A stretch of 64,000 nt of DNA from JAGVSR01 sp963742405 (GTDB lineage Bacteria; Pseudomonadota; Alphaproteobacteria; Rhizobiales; Hyphomicrobiaceae), in the NCBI GenBank assembly GCA_963742405.1, contig CAVUMB010000008.1, forward strand, positions 62,001 to 126,000. The letters run 5' to 3'. Below are positions 9,271-18,339 of this stretch, piece after piece (position 1 is the first letter of the stretch; each line of letters begins with the position of its first letter). The translations under genes and the position numbers were made by a program. The notes beneath the pieces were generated by a model. The model saw nothing but the letters and a program-made list of their open reading frames with translations. It was not told the origin of the DNA and did no database searches.

Positions 9271-9993
9271 ATGCCAGAACGCGTTGAGGGTAGAGTGCGG
9301 ATCGCCGCTTGGGATCTGCCGACCAGGGTTTTCCATTGGACCCTGGTCGCCCTTATCGTGGCGGCGTGGGTGAGCTTTGAATACTCGGAGGAACTCGAGG
9401 ACCCGCGTCTCGTCTGGCATCGCTGGAACGGGCTTGCGCTCCTGACGCTCATCGTATGGCGCATTCTCTGGGGGTTTGCCGGTCCCGGGTCGGCCCGTTT
9501 CGACACCTTCGTGCGCGGCCCGGCAGCAGCGCTCGGCTACGCTCGCGACCTTGTTGGCGGCAGATCCCGCCACTTCCTCGGCCACAATCCGCTCGGCGGC
9601 CTGTTCATCGTGCTCTTACTTGGCGTCGTCGGCATCATCGGCACGCTGGGTCTCTTCGCGCTCGAACACAACGACAACGCCACCGGGCCGCTCTACAAAT
9701 ATGCCGGTGAAGCATGGGCGAAGGTTTTCACGCACTGGCACCGGATCATGTTCGAACCCGTTCTGCTCGTGCTGATCGCGGTCCACGTGGCCGCGAACAT
9801 CTACTATGGCGTCGTCAAGCGCGAGCCACTCATCGCCGCCATGATTACGGGCAAGAAGCCGGCAGGCTCCTACGAAGATGAAGCGGACGCTGCGCCGCTC
9901 GCGCGGCCGATCTTGCGCGCCGTGCTGTTGCTCGGCCTTGCAGCGACACTCGTGATCGGCGGGATTGTTGTGGCCGGCGGCAAGCTCCCCTGA
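9271..9993 (+). CDS. Cytochrome b561 family membrane protein
   Basis: Inner-membrane dihaem b-type cytochrome of 240 residues with four core helices plus a fifth C-terminal helix. Probable haem-ligand histidines are visible in TRVFHWTLV, LVWHRWNGL, FTHWHRIMF and IAVHVAANIYYG. The C-terminus (PILRAVLLLGLAATLVIGGIVV) adds another membrane span. In this family the protein moves electrons between the quinone pool and a periplasmic partner, and the adjacent cytochrome c' is the natural candidate. No Shine-Dalgarno stands out; the ATG at 9271 places the first helix correctly. Confidence 0.9.
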   Translation: MPERVEGRVRIAAWDLPTRVFHWTLVALIVAAWVSFEYSEELEDPRLVWHRWNGLALLTLIVWRILWGFAGPGSARFDTFVRGPAAALGYARDLVGGRSRHFLGHNPLGGLFIVLLLGVVGIIGTLGLFALEHNDNATGPLYKYAGEAWAKVFTHWHRIMFEPVLLVLIAVHVAANIYYGVVKREPLIAAMITGKKPAGSYEDEADAAPLARPILRAVLLLGLAATLVIGGIVVAGGKLP

Positions 9994-10010
9994 CGCCGGC
10001 TGCGGGCGAC

Positions 10011-11219
10011 CTACTTCAAGTTTCCGCAGAAGCGCTGAATGCGCGTGCAGGCTTCCTTGAGGCTTTCCATCGAGGCTGCGTAGGAGATGCGAAAAGCCGG
10101 GCTACCTGCGAACGCCGCACCATGTACGACGGCCACGCCTTCTTCCTCCAGCAGTGCCGTCACGAAATCCTCGTCGGTCTTAATCGCAGTACCTTTCGGC
10201 GTCGATTTGCCGATGGCGCCGCCGCACGAGGGATAAACGTAGAATGCGCCTTCGGGCTTCGGGCAATGCAGGCCTTTGGTCTGGTTCAGCATTGAAACGA
10301 CGAGATCGCGGCGTTCGAGGAACTTCTTGTTGTTCTCGGCAATGAAGCCCTGCGGGCCGTTCAATGCTTCGACGGCAGCCCACTGCGTAATCGACGATGG
10401 GTTCGATGTCGACTGGCTCTGTAGCTTGCACATGGCCTTGATCAGGGCTTCAGGCCCGGCCGCATAACCCAGACGCCAGCCGGTCATGCAGTAGGCCTTC
10501 GACAAGCCGTTCATGGTCAGCGTGCGGTCGATGAGGCCGGGCTCGACCTGAGCGGGCGTGAAAAACTTCAACCCGTCATAGAGCAGGTGCTCGTAGATAT
10601 CGTCGGTGAGCACCCAGACGTGGCTGTTCTTCGGCAGCATCAGCACGTCGGTCAGCGCCTGCAAGGCTTCGCGCGAGTACGCGGCGCCGGTCGGGTTGGA
10701 TGGCGCGTTGAATATCAGCCACTTGGTTTTCGGCGTGATGGCCTTGTCGAGCACTTCGGGACGAAGACGATAACCGTCCTCCGCCTTGGTCGGTGCGAAC
10801 ACGGGCGTGCCGCCGCCCAGCATCACGATGTCGGCGTAGGACACCCAGCACGGTGCCGGTATGACAACTTCGTCGCCCGGATTCAGAGTCGCCAACAGCG
10901 CGTTGTAGAGCACCTGCTTGCCGCCGGTTGCAACCGACACGTTGGCCGGCTTGTATTCGAGCCCGTTCTCCCGCTTGAATTTGGCGACAATCGCCGCCTT
11001 CAATTCAGGGATGCCGTCGACGTCGGTGTATTTCGTCTTGCCTTCGTCAAGTGCGCGCTTGGCAGCGTCCTTGATGTTTTGCGGCGTGTCGAAGTCCGGC
11101 TCGCCAGCGGAAAGGGAGATAATGTCCCGACCCTGGGCTTTCAGCTGCCGCGCCTTGGTCGAGACGGCAATGGTGGCGGAGGGCTGAATTCGGTTGAGGC
11201 TGTCGGCGAAAAAGCCCAT
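10011..11219 (-). CDS. aatA: Aspartate aminotransferase (class I, PLP-dependent)
   Basis: Cytosolic transaminase converting aspartate and 2-oxoglutarate to oxaloacetate and glutamate. The 402-residue length and the sequence are typical of the subgroup-gamma enzymes of rhizobia. Motifs seen are ISLSAGEPDFDTP, FNAPSNPTGAAYS, TDDIYEHLLYDG, the PLP-lysine loop NGLSKAYCMTGWRLGYAAGP and RISYAASM with the carboxylate-binding arginine. The gene is complete and monocistronic, and it converges with cytochrome b561 across 17 bp. Related aminotransferases such as prephenate aminotransferase share this fold, so the substrate is likely rather than proven. Confidence 0.92.
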   Translation of the reverse strand: MGFFADSLNRIQPSATIAVSTKARQLKAQGRDIISLSAGEPDFDTPQNIKDAAKRALDEGKTKYTDVDGIPELKAAIVAKFKRENGLEYKPANVSVATGGKQVLYNALLATLNPGDEVVIPAPCWVSYADIVMLGGGTPVFAPTKAEDGYRLRPEVLDKAITPKTKWLIFNAPSNPTGAAYSREALQALTDVLMLPKNSHVWVLTDDIYEHLLYDGLKFFTPAQVEPGLIDRTLTMNGLSKAYCMTGWRLGYAAGPEALIKAMCKLQSQSTSNPSSITQWAAVEALNGPQGFIAENNKKFLERRDLVVSMLNQTKGLHCPKPEGAFYVYPSCGGAIGKSTPKGTAIKTDEDFVTALLEEEGVAVVHGAAFAGSPAFRISYAASMESLKEACTRIQRFCGNLK

Positions 11220-11525
11220 GGCTCAATTCTTTCGTGACCGGGTGGATGTGGATGCGCAGTGCGCTCCGCGAGCGGCGCGGAAGCTACGCCGCAGTGCAGC
11301 AATTCGCAAGTCGCCCATTGGTCGGGACTGAGATGACGCATGAGGAGGCGGACTGGTGCGCTTTTCGGGAATTGCGCTCTGGATGCAACATGTTGAGCTC
11401 AGTTACAAAATGCCCGCGCATCGCCTTATTCCCGGCCAACCCACGCCACGTCACCGGTTGGTAATGACTGACGAGCAAAGGTAGCGCGTCCGATTCGGAT
11501 GCCGAAGCAGGTGGAGGGCACAGAC
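11220..11525. other. Intergenic, 306 bp, no supported gene
   Basis: Divergent upstream region of the aspartate aminotransferase and the small membrane protein at 11526. It should carry both promoters. A GC-rich partial palindrome (gcgctccgcgagcggcgc) lies near 11260. No gene or RNA is evident. Confidence 0.45.
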
Positions 11526-11816
11526 ATGACCGGATCATTCCGCATCAACAACCGGCGTTTCATGCTCGACCTTCTCATGGGCCTTGGTTTGTTTTCGCTG
11601 GCGATGATTGCGATTGTTGGCGGGACTTCGCCCGCTGGCGCCGTCGAGGCCGCGGTTTTAACCCTTGCCGAAACACGATGGTTGCCGCTAGCCCTGATGG
11701 CTGCCATGTTTTCGCTGTTTATGGCCTTCAATCTTGCCTTGTATCGTCACGTCCGGCGCGTATATGCGGAAGAAGCGTTGCATCAGCGTGGATCCGGTCG
11801 GGGTCGCTCGGCGTAA
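11526..11816 (+). CDS. Small two-helix membrane protein
   Basis: A 96-residue inner-membrane protein with two hydrophobic segments, about residues 14-34 (LLMGLGLFSLAMIAIVGG) and 52-72 (WLPLALMAAMFSLFMAFNLAL), then a basic cytosolic end (YRHVRRVYAEEAL and an Arg-rich tail). The start at 11526 is chosen because aggtggaggg lies 7 bases upstream; an in-frame ATG at 11499 lacks one. I do not recognise the family. The next gene follows after 72 bp on the same strand. Confidence 0.6.
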   Translation: MTGSFRINNRRFMLDLLMGLGLFSLAMIAIVGGTSPAGAVEAAVLTLAETRWLPLALMAAMFSLFMAFNLALYRHVRRVYAEEALHQRGSGRGRSA

Positions 11817-11888
11817 TGTTGACGTGATAAAAATTGGCTGCCGAACCGCTTGGCGTAGATAAGCGTTCGCTTCACAGGGACGGGATGC

Positions 11889-12461
11889 ATGGCCGGTCAA
11901 GTGACTTCCAACCCGCCTTCTGGTTTTGGCGCACGGATTGCGCTTAAAACTCTTCGCCGCGGGCTGGCGGCATCTGTCGTTCTGGCACCGGCGTTCGCGC
12001 TGGCCGGCGCCGTTGCTTTTGTAAATCCAAGCGCGCAACTCGAGCGTGGCCTTGCCTCTGCCGCAGCGGCCGAAGGTCGATTGATGGCGGCCGCAAATAC
12101 GGTTCGGCCGGCCACCGTCATCGCGAGTGGCACCTATGAAGAAGGTTCGGAAGGCTTTTGGCTAACGCGGGCGCCTGAGGCGGAAAACGTTTCTCGCGTC
12201 GCGTGGACGGCTCCTGTCGCTGCCGGAGATCGGGTGGTTGTGAATTTCGGCCCCTCCAATCGCGAGATCATCGATGTCGTCGCCGTCGAGGAAGCTGGCG
12301 GCGCTGCCACTCGGATCGATACAGGCGACGGGCGTTCGGCGCGCTTCGATATTACCGGGCGTCGCGTCGATAAGCCTGACAGCGGAATGGTTCGGCTATC
12401 CGTCGATGCCGAAGGTCGTGGCTTGACCACTATTGCACAACCGCGGGACCGCGCGCTCTAA
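11889..12461 (+). CDS. Hypothetical protein with one N-terminal membrane helix, 190 aa
   Basis: An unrecognised 190-residue protein. After a basic N-terminus comes one hydrophobic helix (about 28-48, ASVVLAPAFALAGAVAFV), which would act as signal anchor. The remainder is hydrophilic and beta-rich (GFWLTRAPEAENVSRVAWTAPV, DRVVVNFGPSNREIIDVVAVEE) and probably periplasmic. Its pattern suggests a small beta-domain, but nothing specific can be named. It lies between two small membrane-protein genes on the same strand. Confidence 0.6.
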   Translation: MAGQVTSNPPSGFGARIALKTLRRGLAASVVLAPAFALAGAVAFVNPSAQLERGLASAAAAEGRLMAAANTVRPATVIASGTYEEGSEGFWLTRAPEAENVSRVAWTAPVAAGDRVVVNFGPSNREIIDVVAVEEAGGAATRIDTGDGRSARFDITGRRVDKPDSGMVRLSVDAEGRGLTTIAQPRDRAL

Positions 12462-12580
12462 GTCACACCTGACCACTTGATGCGGTCGCCGGGATTGCGT
12501 TGGCAAGCCCTCCCCGCCTATTGTCCCGACCGGGGCGGAGCCGGGGCGCTTACGCCCGGCCTTGCGACCGGGGGACTTGC

Positions 12581-12760
12581 ATGCGTCTCAATCCGCCAAC
12601 TGTTATTATTTTTATGATTTCGCTTCTGCTCGCGTTCCTCGCGATCATGACGAAACTGCAGTTTTTGCCCATCCCGCGCCATCTGCCACATCAAGAGTTC
12701 TGGCTGGCGATCACCGCCTACTTTGTGCTGATGGTGGGTAACGTCGTCAAAGGCTTGTAA
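12581..12760 (+). CDS. Small two-helix membrane protein, 59 aa
   Basis: A 59-residue protein, MRLNPPTVIIFMISLLLAFL onward, with two membrane helices separated by a short Pro/His loop (FLPIPRHLPHQEFW). It ends VLMVGNVVKGL. The ATG at 12581 removes an Arg-rich upstream stretch that looks non-coding. Function unknown; it resembles many conserved two-helix proteins of Hyphomicrobiales. Confidence 0.6.
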   Translation: MRLNPPTVIIFMISLLLAFLAIMTKLQFLPIPRHLPHQEFWLAITAYFVLMVGNVVKGL

Positions 12761-12789
12761 GCGCAGCGGCTGTCTCACGCCACGGCACC

Positions 12790-13506
12790 CTACCAAGGGA
12801 TCGGCCGCTTATCGCGAAAGAAGCCGCCCGTCGGTCCGTCTTCGGGAAGCGTCGCAAGCCAGACTGGCGTTTCGGCGCCGATTTCCACGGGTCGTTCCGC
12901 TTCCGCACCACCCATGTCGGTCCGCACCCATCCCGGGCAAACCGCATTGACCTTGATGTTCGTGCTGGCGAGTTCGGCGGCGGTGATGCGCGTCAGGGCA
13001 TTCAGCGCCGTTTTTGACATCCGGTAGGCCGGAAAGCCACTACGCATGTCGGACAACTGCCCGGCACCTGACGACAAATTGACGATGCGGCCGTAGCCGT
13101 TACGTTCCATGATCGGCGCCACGGCCTGCGTCAGGCGCAAGGGGCCGAGCAGGTTTGTCTCGAACGTCTGGCGCGCCGTGTCAGCCTTCAGTTCGAACAA
13201 GCTCGATTTGAAGCCCCCCGGCCCATCGATCAGAATGGCGGCGTTGTTGATGAGAATTTCAATCCGCCCGTGCCGGCGAACGACTTCCTCCACGGCGGCC
13301 GCAACTGAGTTGCCGTCGGCAATGTCGAGTTGCACGGTTTCAGCGTGCTGGCCGTCATCGCGGATCGCCAGTGCCGCCGTCTCACCCTTTGCCAGGTCGC
13401 GGGCACCAATGACGATAAGCACGCCCCTGCGCGCCAACTGTCGGCCGATCTCAAGACCAATGCCGCGATTGCCACCCGAAATCAGCGCCACTCGGGTGTG
13501 TGCCAT
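12790..13506 (-). CDS. Short-chain dehydrogenase/reductase
   Basis: Classical SDR oxidoreductase of 238 residues using NAD(P). It has the Rossmann glycine motif ISGGNRGIG, LDIADGNSV (adenine-binding acid), the NNAA motif, the catalytic serine in NLSSGAG and the YRMSK catalytic Tyr-Lys pair, followed by VCPGWVRTDMGG. GARDL after strand two leans toward NADP. The start at 13506 has ggag 6-9 bases upstream; the longer frame begins with an Arg/Ala-rich stretch lacking similarity. The substrate cannot be inferred from the neighbours. Confidence 0.9.
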   Translation of the reverse strand: MAHTRVALISGGNRGIGLEIGRQLARRGVLIVIGARDLAKGETAALAIRDDGQHAETVQLDIADGNSVAAAVEEVVRRHGRIEILINNAAILIDGPGGFKSSLFELKADTARQTFETNLLGPLRLTQAVAPIMERNGYGRIVNLSSGAGQLSDMRSGFPAYRMSKTALNALTRITAAELASTNIKVNAVCPGWVRTDMGGAEAERPVEIGAETPVWLATLPEDGPTGGFFRDKRPIPW

Positions 13507-13633
13507 ATTTCTCCGGCCTTCCGTTGCAGCCACAGCGACCGCCGCTCGTCTTCGGAGGGTGGTAAACACTTCAACGGGTTTTGCAATTCCCGTTTATTGA
13601 TCCGCATCAAGACTGCGCCGTCATTGGGTCAGG

Positions 13634-14248
13634 TTAAAACTTGGCGTTCGCGAAAGCGGGCGCACGGCGCACTGATTCATCGCGAATTGCGGCCATGAAT
13701 TTCGGCACGTCGGCGGTCAGCGATTGGCGCACGAGGAACCCGGGGATGAAGGCGTTGAAGCCGACGCGGGCTTCGTAGGTCACGCGGGTTCCTCCGTTCA
13801 CGGGCTCGAGTTGCCAGCCACCGTCAAGATGCTGCAAATCGCCGGCTACAAGACGGAAGACAATGCTGCGGTTCGGGACGTACTCGGAGCGAAACACGGT
13901 CCGCATATCGGGGAGGAAGCTGGCCCAACTCGCGACCTTATGTTCGCGAATGTCCCACGACTGACCGGCTTGGCTCTCGACGACGCGGCAACTTTTGAGC
14001 GATGGAAAAACTTCCGGCGCCTTGGCGCATTCGGTCAAAGCGCTGTAGATGGCCGCCGCCGGGGCTGCGACAATCATCGAGGCCCTGACCTCGCCGTCAA
14101 TCTTGCCCGAGCCTGGTGTGACGCTGACAACGGGGCCAACCGCTTCGCTACCCCCGGCGGCTGCGTGAGCGCCAGAAACCGGCACTGCCGCTGACGTGAT
14201 AGTTGTGAGCACAAGCAGAAATGCGATCCGGCAAGTGGCGGTTGGCAT
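13634..14248 (-). CDS. Secreted SRPBCC/START-like ligand-binding protein
   Basis: A 204-residue protein with a Sec signal (MPTATCRIAFLLVLTTITSA, cleavage near GAHAA) and a SRPBCC (polyketide cyclase/START-like) domain. The latter shows IVAAPAAAIYSALTECAKAPEVFPSLKSCRVVES, FRSEYVPNRSIVFRLVAGDLQHLDGGWQLEPVNGGTRVTYE and a C-terminal helix (VPKFMAAIRDESVRR). Such domains bind hydrophobic ligands, here presumably in the periplasm. The ATG at 14248 is chosen over a TTG two codons upstream. It is divergent from uvrB. Confidence 0.8.
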   Translation of the reverse strand: MPTATCRIAFLLVLTTITSAAVPVSGAHAAAGGSEAVGPVVSVTPGSGKIDGEVRASMIVAAPAAAIYSALTECAKAPEVFPSLKSCRVVESQAGQSWDIREHKVASWASFLPDMRTVFRSEYVPNRSIVFRLVAGDLQHLDGGWQLEPVNGGTRVTYEARVGFNAFIPGFLVRQSLTADVPKFMAAIRDESVRRAPAFANAKF

Positions 14249-14465
14249 AATCAAACCTCGGTAAATTCAGGGTCGATGGAAACGCTGAATGAATCGGGAC
14301 GAGCAGCAAACGTTATACGACTGATTGGCGTCATTCGATCTGCGGCGCGGCGTTCGCGAGCCGAACGAAGAACTGATCAGACCAGATCGCACGTTCAAAC
14401 CGCTATTCCGGCCGCCGCAAGCCGGTGCACTTGAGACCCAGCGCCATCCGGACCATATTCGACCT

Positions 14466-17283
14466 ATGTCACGCCCACCCAAATCCGATCTGCCGAAAGC
14501 GCGTCCGTCACGAGGGCGGTCGGGGAAACCTGCCGCGCCGCCGGCCGAGACAGCCGCGGGCACGCCCGGCTTCGGCGAGTCGATGCAATCTTCCTACATT
14601 CCCGGGACTTCGACGCTGCCGGCGCTTCGGACGTCCGGTCCGTTGCCGCCGCGCGCCGGTGACAGTTCGATTTCCGATATGCTCAACGCGCTGCTCGCCA
14701 AGCCGGCCGAACGCAGCGACCGGGCCAAAGAAATCTTGCTCCGGCAGCCGATGATGGCTTCGCATCCAATCGTTGCCGGCGTGGCGCGTGAGTTCGTGCC
14801 GCACCGGCCGGCGCGGCCGGAGAAAAGCGAAGGCGGCATCCGGTTCGAGATTGTTTCGGAATTCGAGCCGAAAGGTGATCAGCCGGCCGCGATCGCGGAA
14901 CTGGTCGCTGGGATCAATGAACTCGAACGCGACCAGGTCCTGCTCGGCGTAACGGGGTCGGGCAAGACCTTCACGATGGCGCAGGTGATCGCGGCGACCC
15001 AGCGCCCGGCCCTCATCCTGGCGCCGAATAAAACGCTTGCGGCGCAGCTATACGGCGAGTTCAAGAGCTTCTTCCCCAACAACGCCGTCGAATATTTCGT
15101 CTCATACTACGATTATTATCAACCAGAGGCGTACGTCCCGCGCACGGACACGTACATCGAGAAGGAATCGTCGATCAACGAGCAGATCGACCGGATGCGG
15201 CATGCGGCGACGCGGTCGCTGCTGGAACGCGACGACGTGATCATCGTCGCGTCCGTCTCGTGCATCTACGGTATCGGCTCGGTGGAGACCTACACAGCGA
15301 TGACGTTCGCGGTGAAGGTTGGCGATCGGCTGTCGCGCGACCAACTGCTCGCCGATCTCGTTGCCCTGCATTACCGGCGCAACGAAGCCGCCTTCACGCG
15401 CGGTACTTTTCGGGCGCGCGGCGATACGGTCGAAGTCTTTCCGGCACACTACGAAGATCGCGCGTGGCGAATTTCTCTGTTCGGCGACGAAGTGGAAAGC
15501 ATTGTCGAGTTCGATCCGCTGACCGGCAACAAGACCGACGACCTTTCGCTCGTAAAAGTCTACTCGAATTCACATTACGTGACGCCCAAGCCGACGTTGC
15601 AGCAGGCGATCAAGAACATCAAAACGGAACTCAAACAGCGCCTCGATGAACTTTATGCCGTTGGCAAGCTACTGGAGGCGCAGCGCCTCGAACAACGCAC
15701 GACGTTCGATATGGAGATGATGGAGGCAACAGGATCGTGCGCGGGCATCGAGAACTACTCGCGTTATCTCACAGGCCGGGCGCCGGGCGAGCCGCCGCCG
15801 ACACTGTTTGAATACCTGCCCGACAACGCGCTGGTCTTCGCCGACGAAAGCCATGTCACCGTTCCGCAGATCGGCGGAATGTTCCGTGGCGACTACCGAC
15901 GCAAGGCGACGCTTGCGGAATATGGCTTTCGCCTGCCCTCGTGCATGGACAACCGCCCGCTCCGTTTCGAAGAGTGGAATGCGATGCGGCCGCAATCGAT
16001 CTATGTCTCGGCCACACCCTCCTCGTGGGAACTGGAGCAGACCGGGGGTACCTTCTCCGAGCAGGTCATCCGTCCGACGGGGCTTATCGATCCGGATGTT
16101 GAAATTCGTCCGGCGAAAAACCAGGTCGACGATCTGCTGGCGGAAGTGCGCGAGGTTGCCAAGAAGGGGCATCGCGTGCTCGTCACGACATTGACCAAGC
16201 GCATGGCGGAGGATCTCACCGAATACATGCACGAGACCGGCATTCGCGTCCGCTACATGCATTCCGACATCGAGACGCTGGAGCGGATCGAGATCATCCG
16301 CGATTTGCGCCTCGGCGCGTTCGACGTGCTCATTGGCATTAATCTGCTGCGAGAGGGTCTCGATATTCCCGAGTGCGGCTTGGTCGCAATTCTCGACGCG
16401 GACAAGGAAGGCTTCCTGCGCTCGGAGACGTCACTCATCCAGACGATCGGCCGCGCCGCACGCAACGTCGATGGTCGCGTCATTCTTTATGCCGACCAAA
16501 TGACGGGCTCGATGGAACGCGCTATCGCGGAGACGAACCGTCGCCGCGACAAGCAACGCGCGTACAACGAAGCCCACGGGATCACACCCGAAAGCATCAA
16601 GCGGAACATTCACGACGTCATGGCGAGCGTCTACGAGCAGGATCACGTCACGGTCGACGCCGGGCTGGCCGATCAGCCGCTCGTCGGGCACAACCTTGGA
16701 AAAACTCTCGAGGACATGGAGCGGCGCATGCGTGCCGCCGCCGCCGATCTCGAATTCGAGACTGCGGCGCGACTCCGCGATGAAATCAAACGACTGCGCG
16801 AGACGGAATTGGCCATCGCCGATGATCCCTTGGCCCGCCAATCCGAGATTGATGATCGCACGGGCGGTTATCGAGGCGTCAAAAAGTATGGTGCTGCGGG
16901 GAATTTGTTGAGTGCGCCCGGCGACTCTGGTCGTTCGGTTGCGCCCGGCGACTTCTCCTGCGGAGAGCCGGCCGCCGGGCGGGAGTAGTCGCGTCAAGAA
17001 GCCGTCGCTCGACGAGATGGGGCCGGGGACGGATCGGCCGCTTCCGGCGCGGACCGTTGCCGTCGATCCGCGGACGAAAGCCGGTGCGTTCGGAGAAAAA
17101 GTCCGTGGACCGCACAAGCCGACGCTGGACGAAATGGGGCCGCATGCCTCATTGCCGGTGAAGTCGGGTGCAGTGCTGCCCGAGAGGCCGCGACTGCCGG
17201 CGCGCACGATCGAAATCGACGATCCGGCCGAGTCCAAATCACGCCGCGGACGGACCAAGAAGACAGGGCGGCCGGGCCGGTAA
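14466..17283 (+). CDS. uvrB: UvrB excinuclease subunit with long N- and C-terminal extensions, frameshifted near the end
   Basis: Damage-recognition helicase-like subunit of the UvrABC nucleotide-excision repair nuclease. About 130 residues of low-complexity N-terminus precede the core. The core shows GVTGSGKTFTMA (Walker A), the damage-probing beta-hairpin region YYDYYQPEAY, ADESHVTVPQIGGM, LVTTLTKRMAEDL, LREGLDIPE and QTIGRAARN, and the C-terminal UVR motif ending LEFETAARLRDEIKRLRE that contacts UvrC. The first frame stops at 16988 after an odd tail. The next frame, open to 17283, carries KKPSLDEMGPGTD and KPTLDEMGPHA and ends TKKTGRPGR, the extension typical of Hyphomicrobiales UvrB. A one-base gain near 16910-16985 would restore a protein of about 938 residues. 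Confidence 0.93.
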
Positions 17284-17303
17284 GCCATCGGCGTATGATG
17301 GAA

Positions 17304-17327
17304 AAGGGTCCCGTTTCCAGGACCCTT
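17304..17327 (-). terminator. Hairpin between convergent uvrB and the Gly-rich gene
   Basis: An 8-bp perfect stem (aagggtcc / ggaccctt) with an 8-base loop lies between the two convergent stops. On the minus strand the stem runs directly into tttt, so it fits an intrinsic terminator for the Gly-rich gene and may also stop uvrB transcripts. Confidence 0.5.
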
Positions 17328-17332
17328 CGTTG

Positions 17333-17794
17333 CTAGTCGATGCAATCTTCGTAGCGGCGCCACCAGTACCGGCTGCCGGTCAACTCTGCACGCCGATAAA
17401 GCCATCCGCAGCTATCGCCATACCCATAGCCGCCGTTCAGATATATAGAGGGGCCGAAACCGTAACCGTAAAAACCGCGACGGTGATTTCGACCGCCACC
17501 GTAGCCATAACCACCGCCATTCCAATTGTTGCCATAGTGACGACCGCCGCCGCCCCGATAGGCTTGGCCGCCGCGATAGCCTTCACCTCCGCCGCCGCGA
17601 AGGCCGCCGCGTGGCCCATCACCGCCGCCAATGTGATTTCCACCACCGCCCATGCGTCCACCACCGCCGGACATGCTGCTGCCGCCACCGGACATGTTAC
17701 CGCCGCCGTGGCCACCGCCCTCACGGGCCTCGACCTGGGTCACTGTCGTGCCCGCTGCAACGAGCAACGCCGCTGCTACCGCTACCATCCTCAT
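17333..17794 (-). CDS. Secreted glycine-rich protein
   Basis: A 153-residue protein with a Sec signal (MRMVAVAAALLVAAGTTVTQVEA). A long Gly/Ser/Asn/Tyr-rich low-complexity region follows, with repeats such as GGGGRMGGGG and GYGYGGGRNHRRG, and then a short folded-looking C-terminus (GYGDSCGWLYRRAELTGSRYWWRRYEDC) with two Cys. The ATG at 17794 has aaggag 9 bases upstream, which decides the start. Function unknown; such Gly-rich exported proteins with a WLYRRA-type end are common in Bradyrhizobium relatives. The antisense frame is a composition artefact. Confidence 0.65.
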   Translation of the reverse strand: MRMVAVAAALLVAAGTTVTQVEAREGGGHGGGNMSGGGSSMSGGGGRMGGGGNHIGGGDGPRGGLRGGGGEGYRGGQAYRGGGGRHYGNNWNGGGYGYGGGRNHRRGFYGYGFGPSIYLNGGYGYGDSCGWLYRRAELTGSRYWWRRYEDCID

Positions 17795-18023
17795 TGGGAG
17801 GAACTCCTTTTGCTGTTTTGCGCATACTTGAGCGCTTGTGGGATACCCGCAGAACGACTGAGCCGCAGGCACGTTCCTGCCAAACTACGTATTTGTTCGA
17901 ATGTGCATTGAAACGGCGTCTCCACCGCAGAAATCGCTCAGCGAGTGGCGTATTTGGGCCCAAATCGGTGTACCAACACACGCGAGACAGTCCGAGGCCG
18001 GATTACAACAAGTGGAGACACGG

Positions 18024-18269
18024 ATGATACATTGGAAAGCCATTGACGAATTTATCGAACCGAACTGGGAAAAGGCGGGCACAGCACTTCCGCCGCAACT
18101 CTTCTGGCGGGGCGCTAAAGGCGCCGTATTTGGTTACATTCGCGATGGCGAACTGTTCGACAACAAGTGGCTGTATGTGTGCGATTCAAACAAGGTGACG
18201 CACTTTTCGGACGTGCACGGGCCCGAGAGCAATGTGGTGCATCTGGACACCGGCCGGCCCGCCCCATAA
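18024..18269 (+). CDS. Small hypothetical protein, 81 aa
   Basis: An 81-residue protein, MIHWKAIDEFIEPNWEKAG onward, with WRGAKGAVFGYIRDGELFDNKWLYVCDSNKVTHFSDVH in the centre. It is soluble, with balanced composition and no signal peptide. I do not recognise it. The start at 18024 is supported by gtggagac 6-10 bases upstream; the upstream in-frame extension looks non-coding. It precedes the TIGR03808 gene by 70 bp on the same strand. Confidence 0.55.
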   Translation: MIHWKAIDEFIEPNWEKAGTALPPQLFWRGAKGAVFGYIRDGELFDNKWLYVCDSNKVTHFSDVHGPESNVVHLDTGRPAP

Positions 18270-18339
18270 CCCGTCAACGTCGTCTTGCGCCGTTGATCTT
18301 CTCATGCGGGCGGCGCGTTCTTTCGTTCGGATGCCGACC

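Noticed and set aside
10587..11237. A 216-codon plus-strand open frame
   Set aside because: Antisense to the aspartate aminotransferase; no coding signs.
17168..17911. A 247-codon Thr/Ala-rich plus-strand frame
   Set aside because: Antisense of the glycine-rich gene; repeated GGx codons give open frames on both strands.
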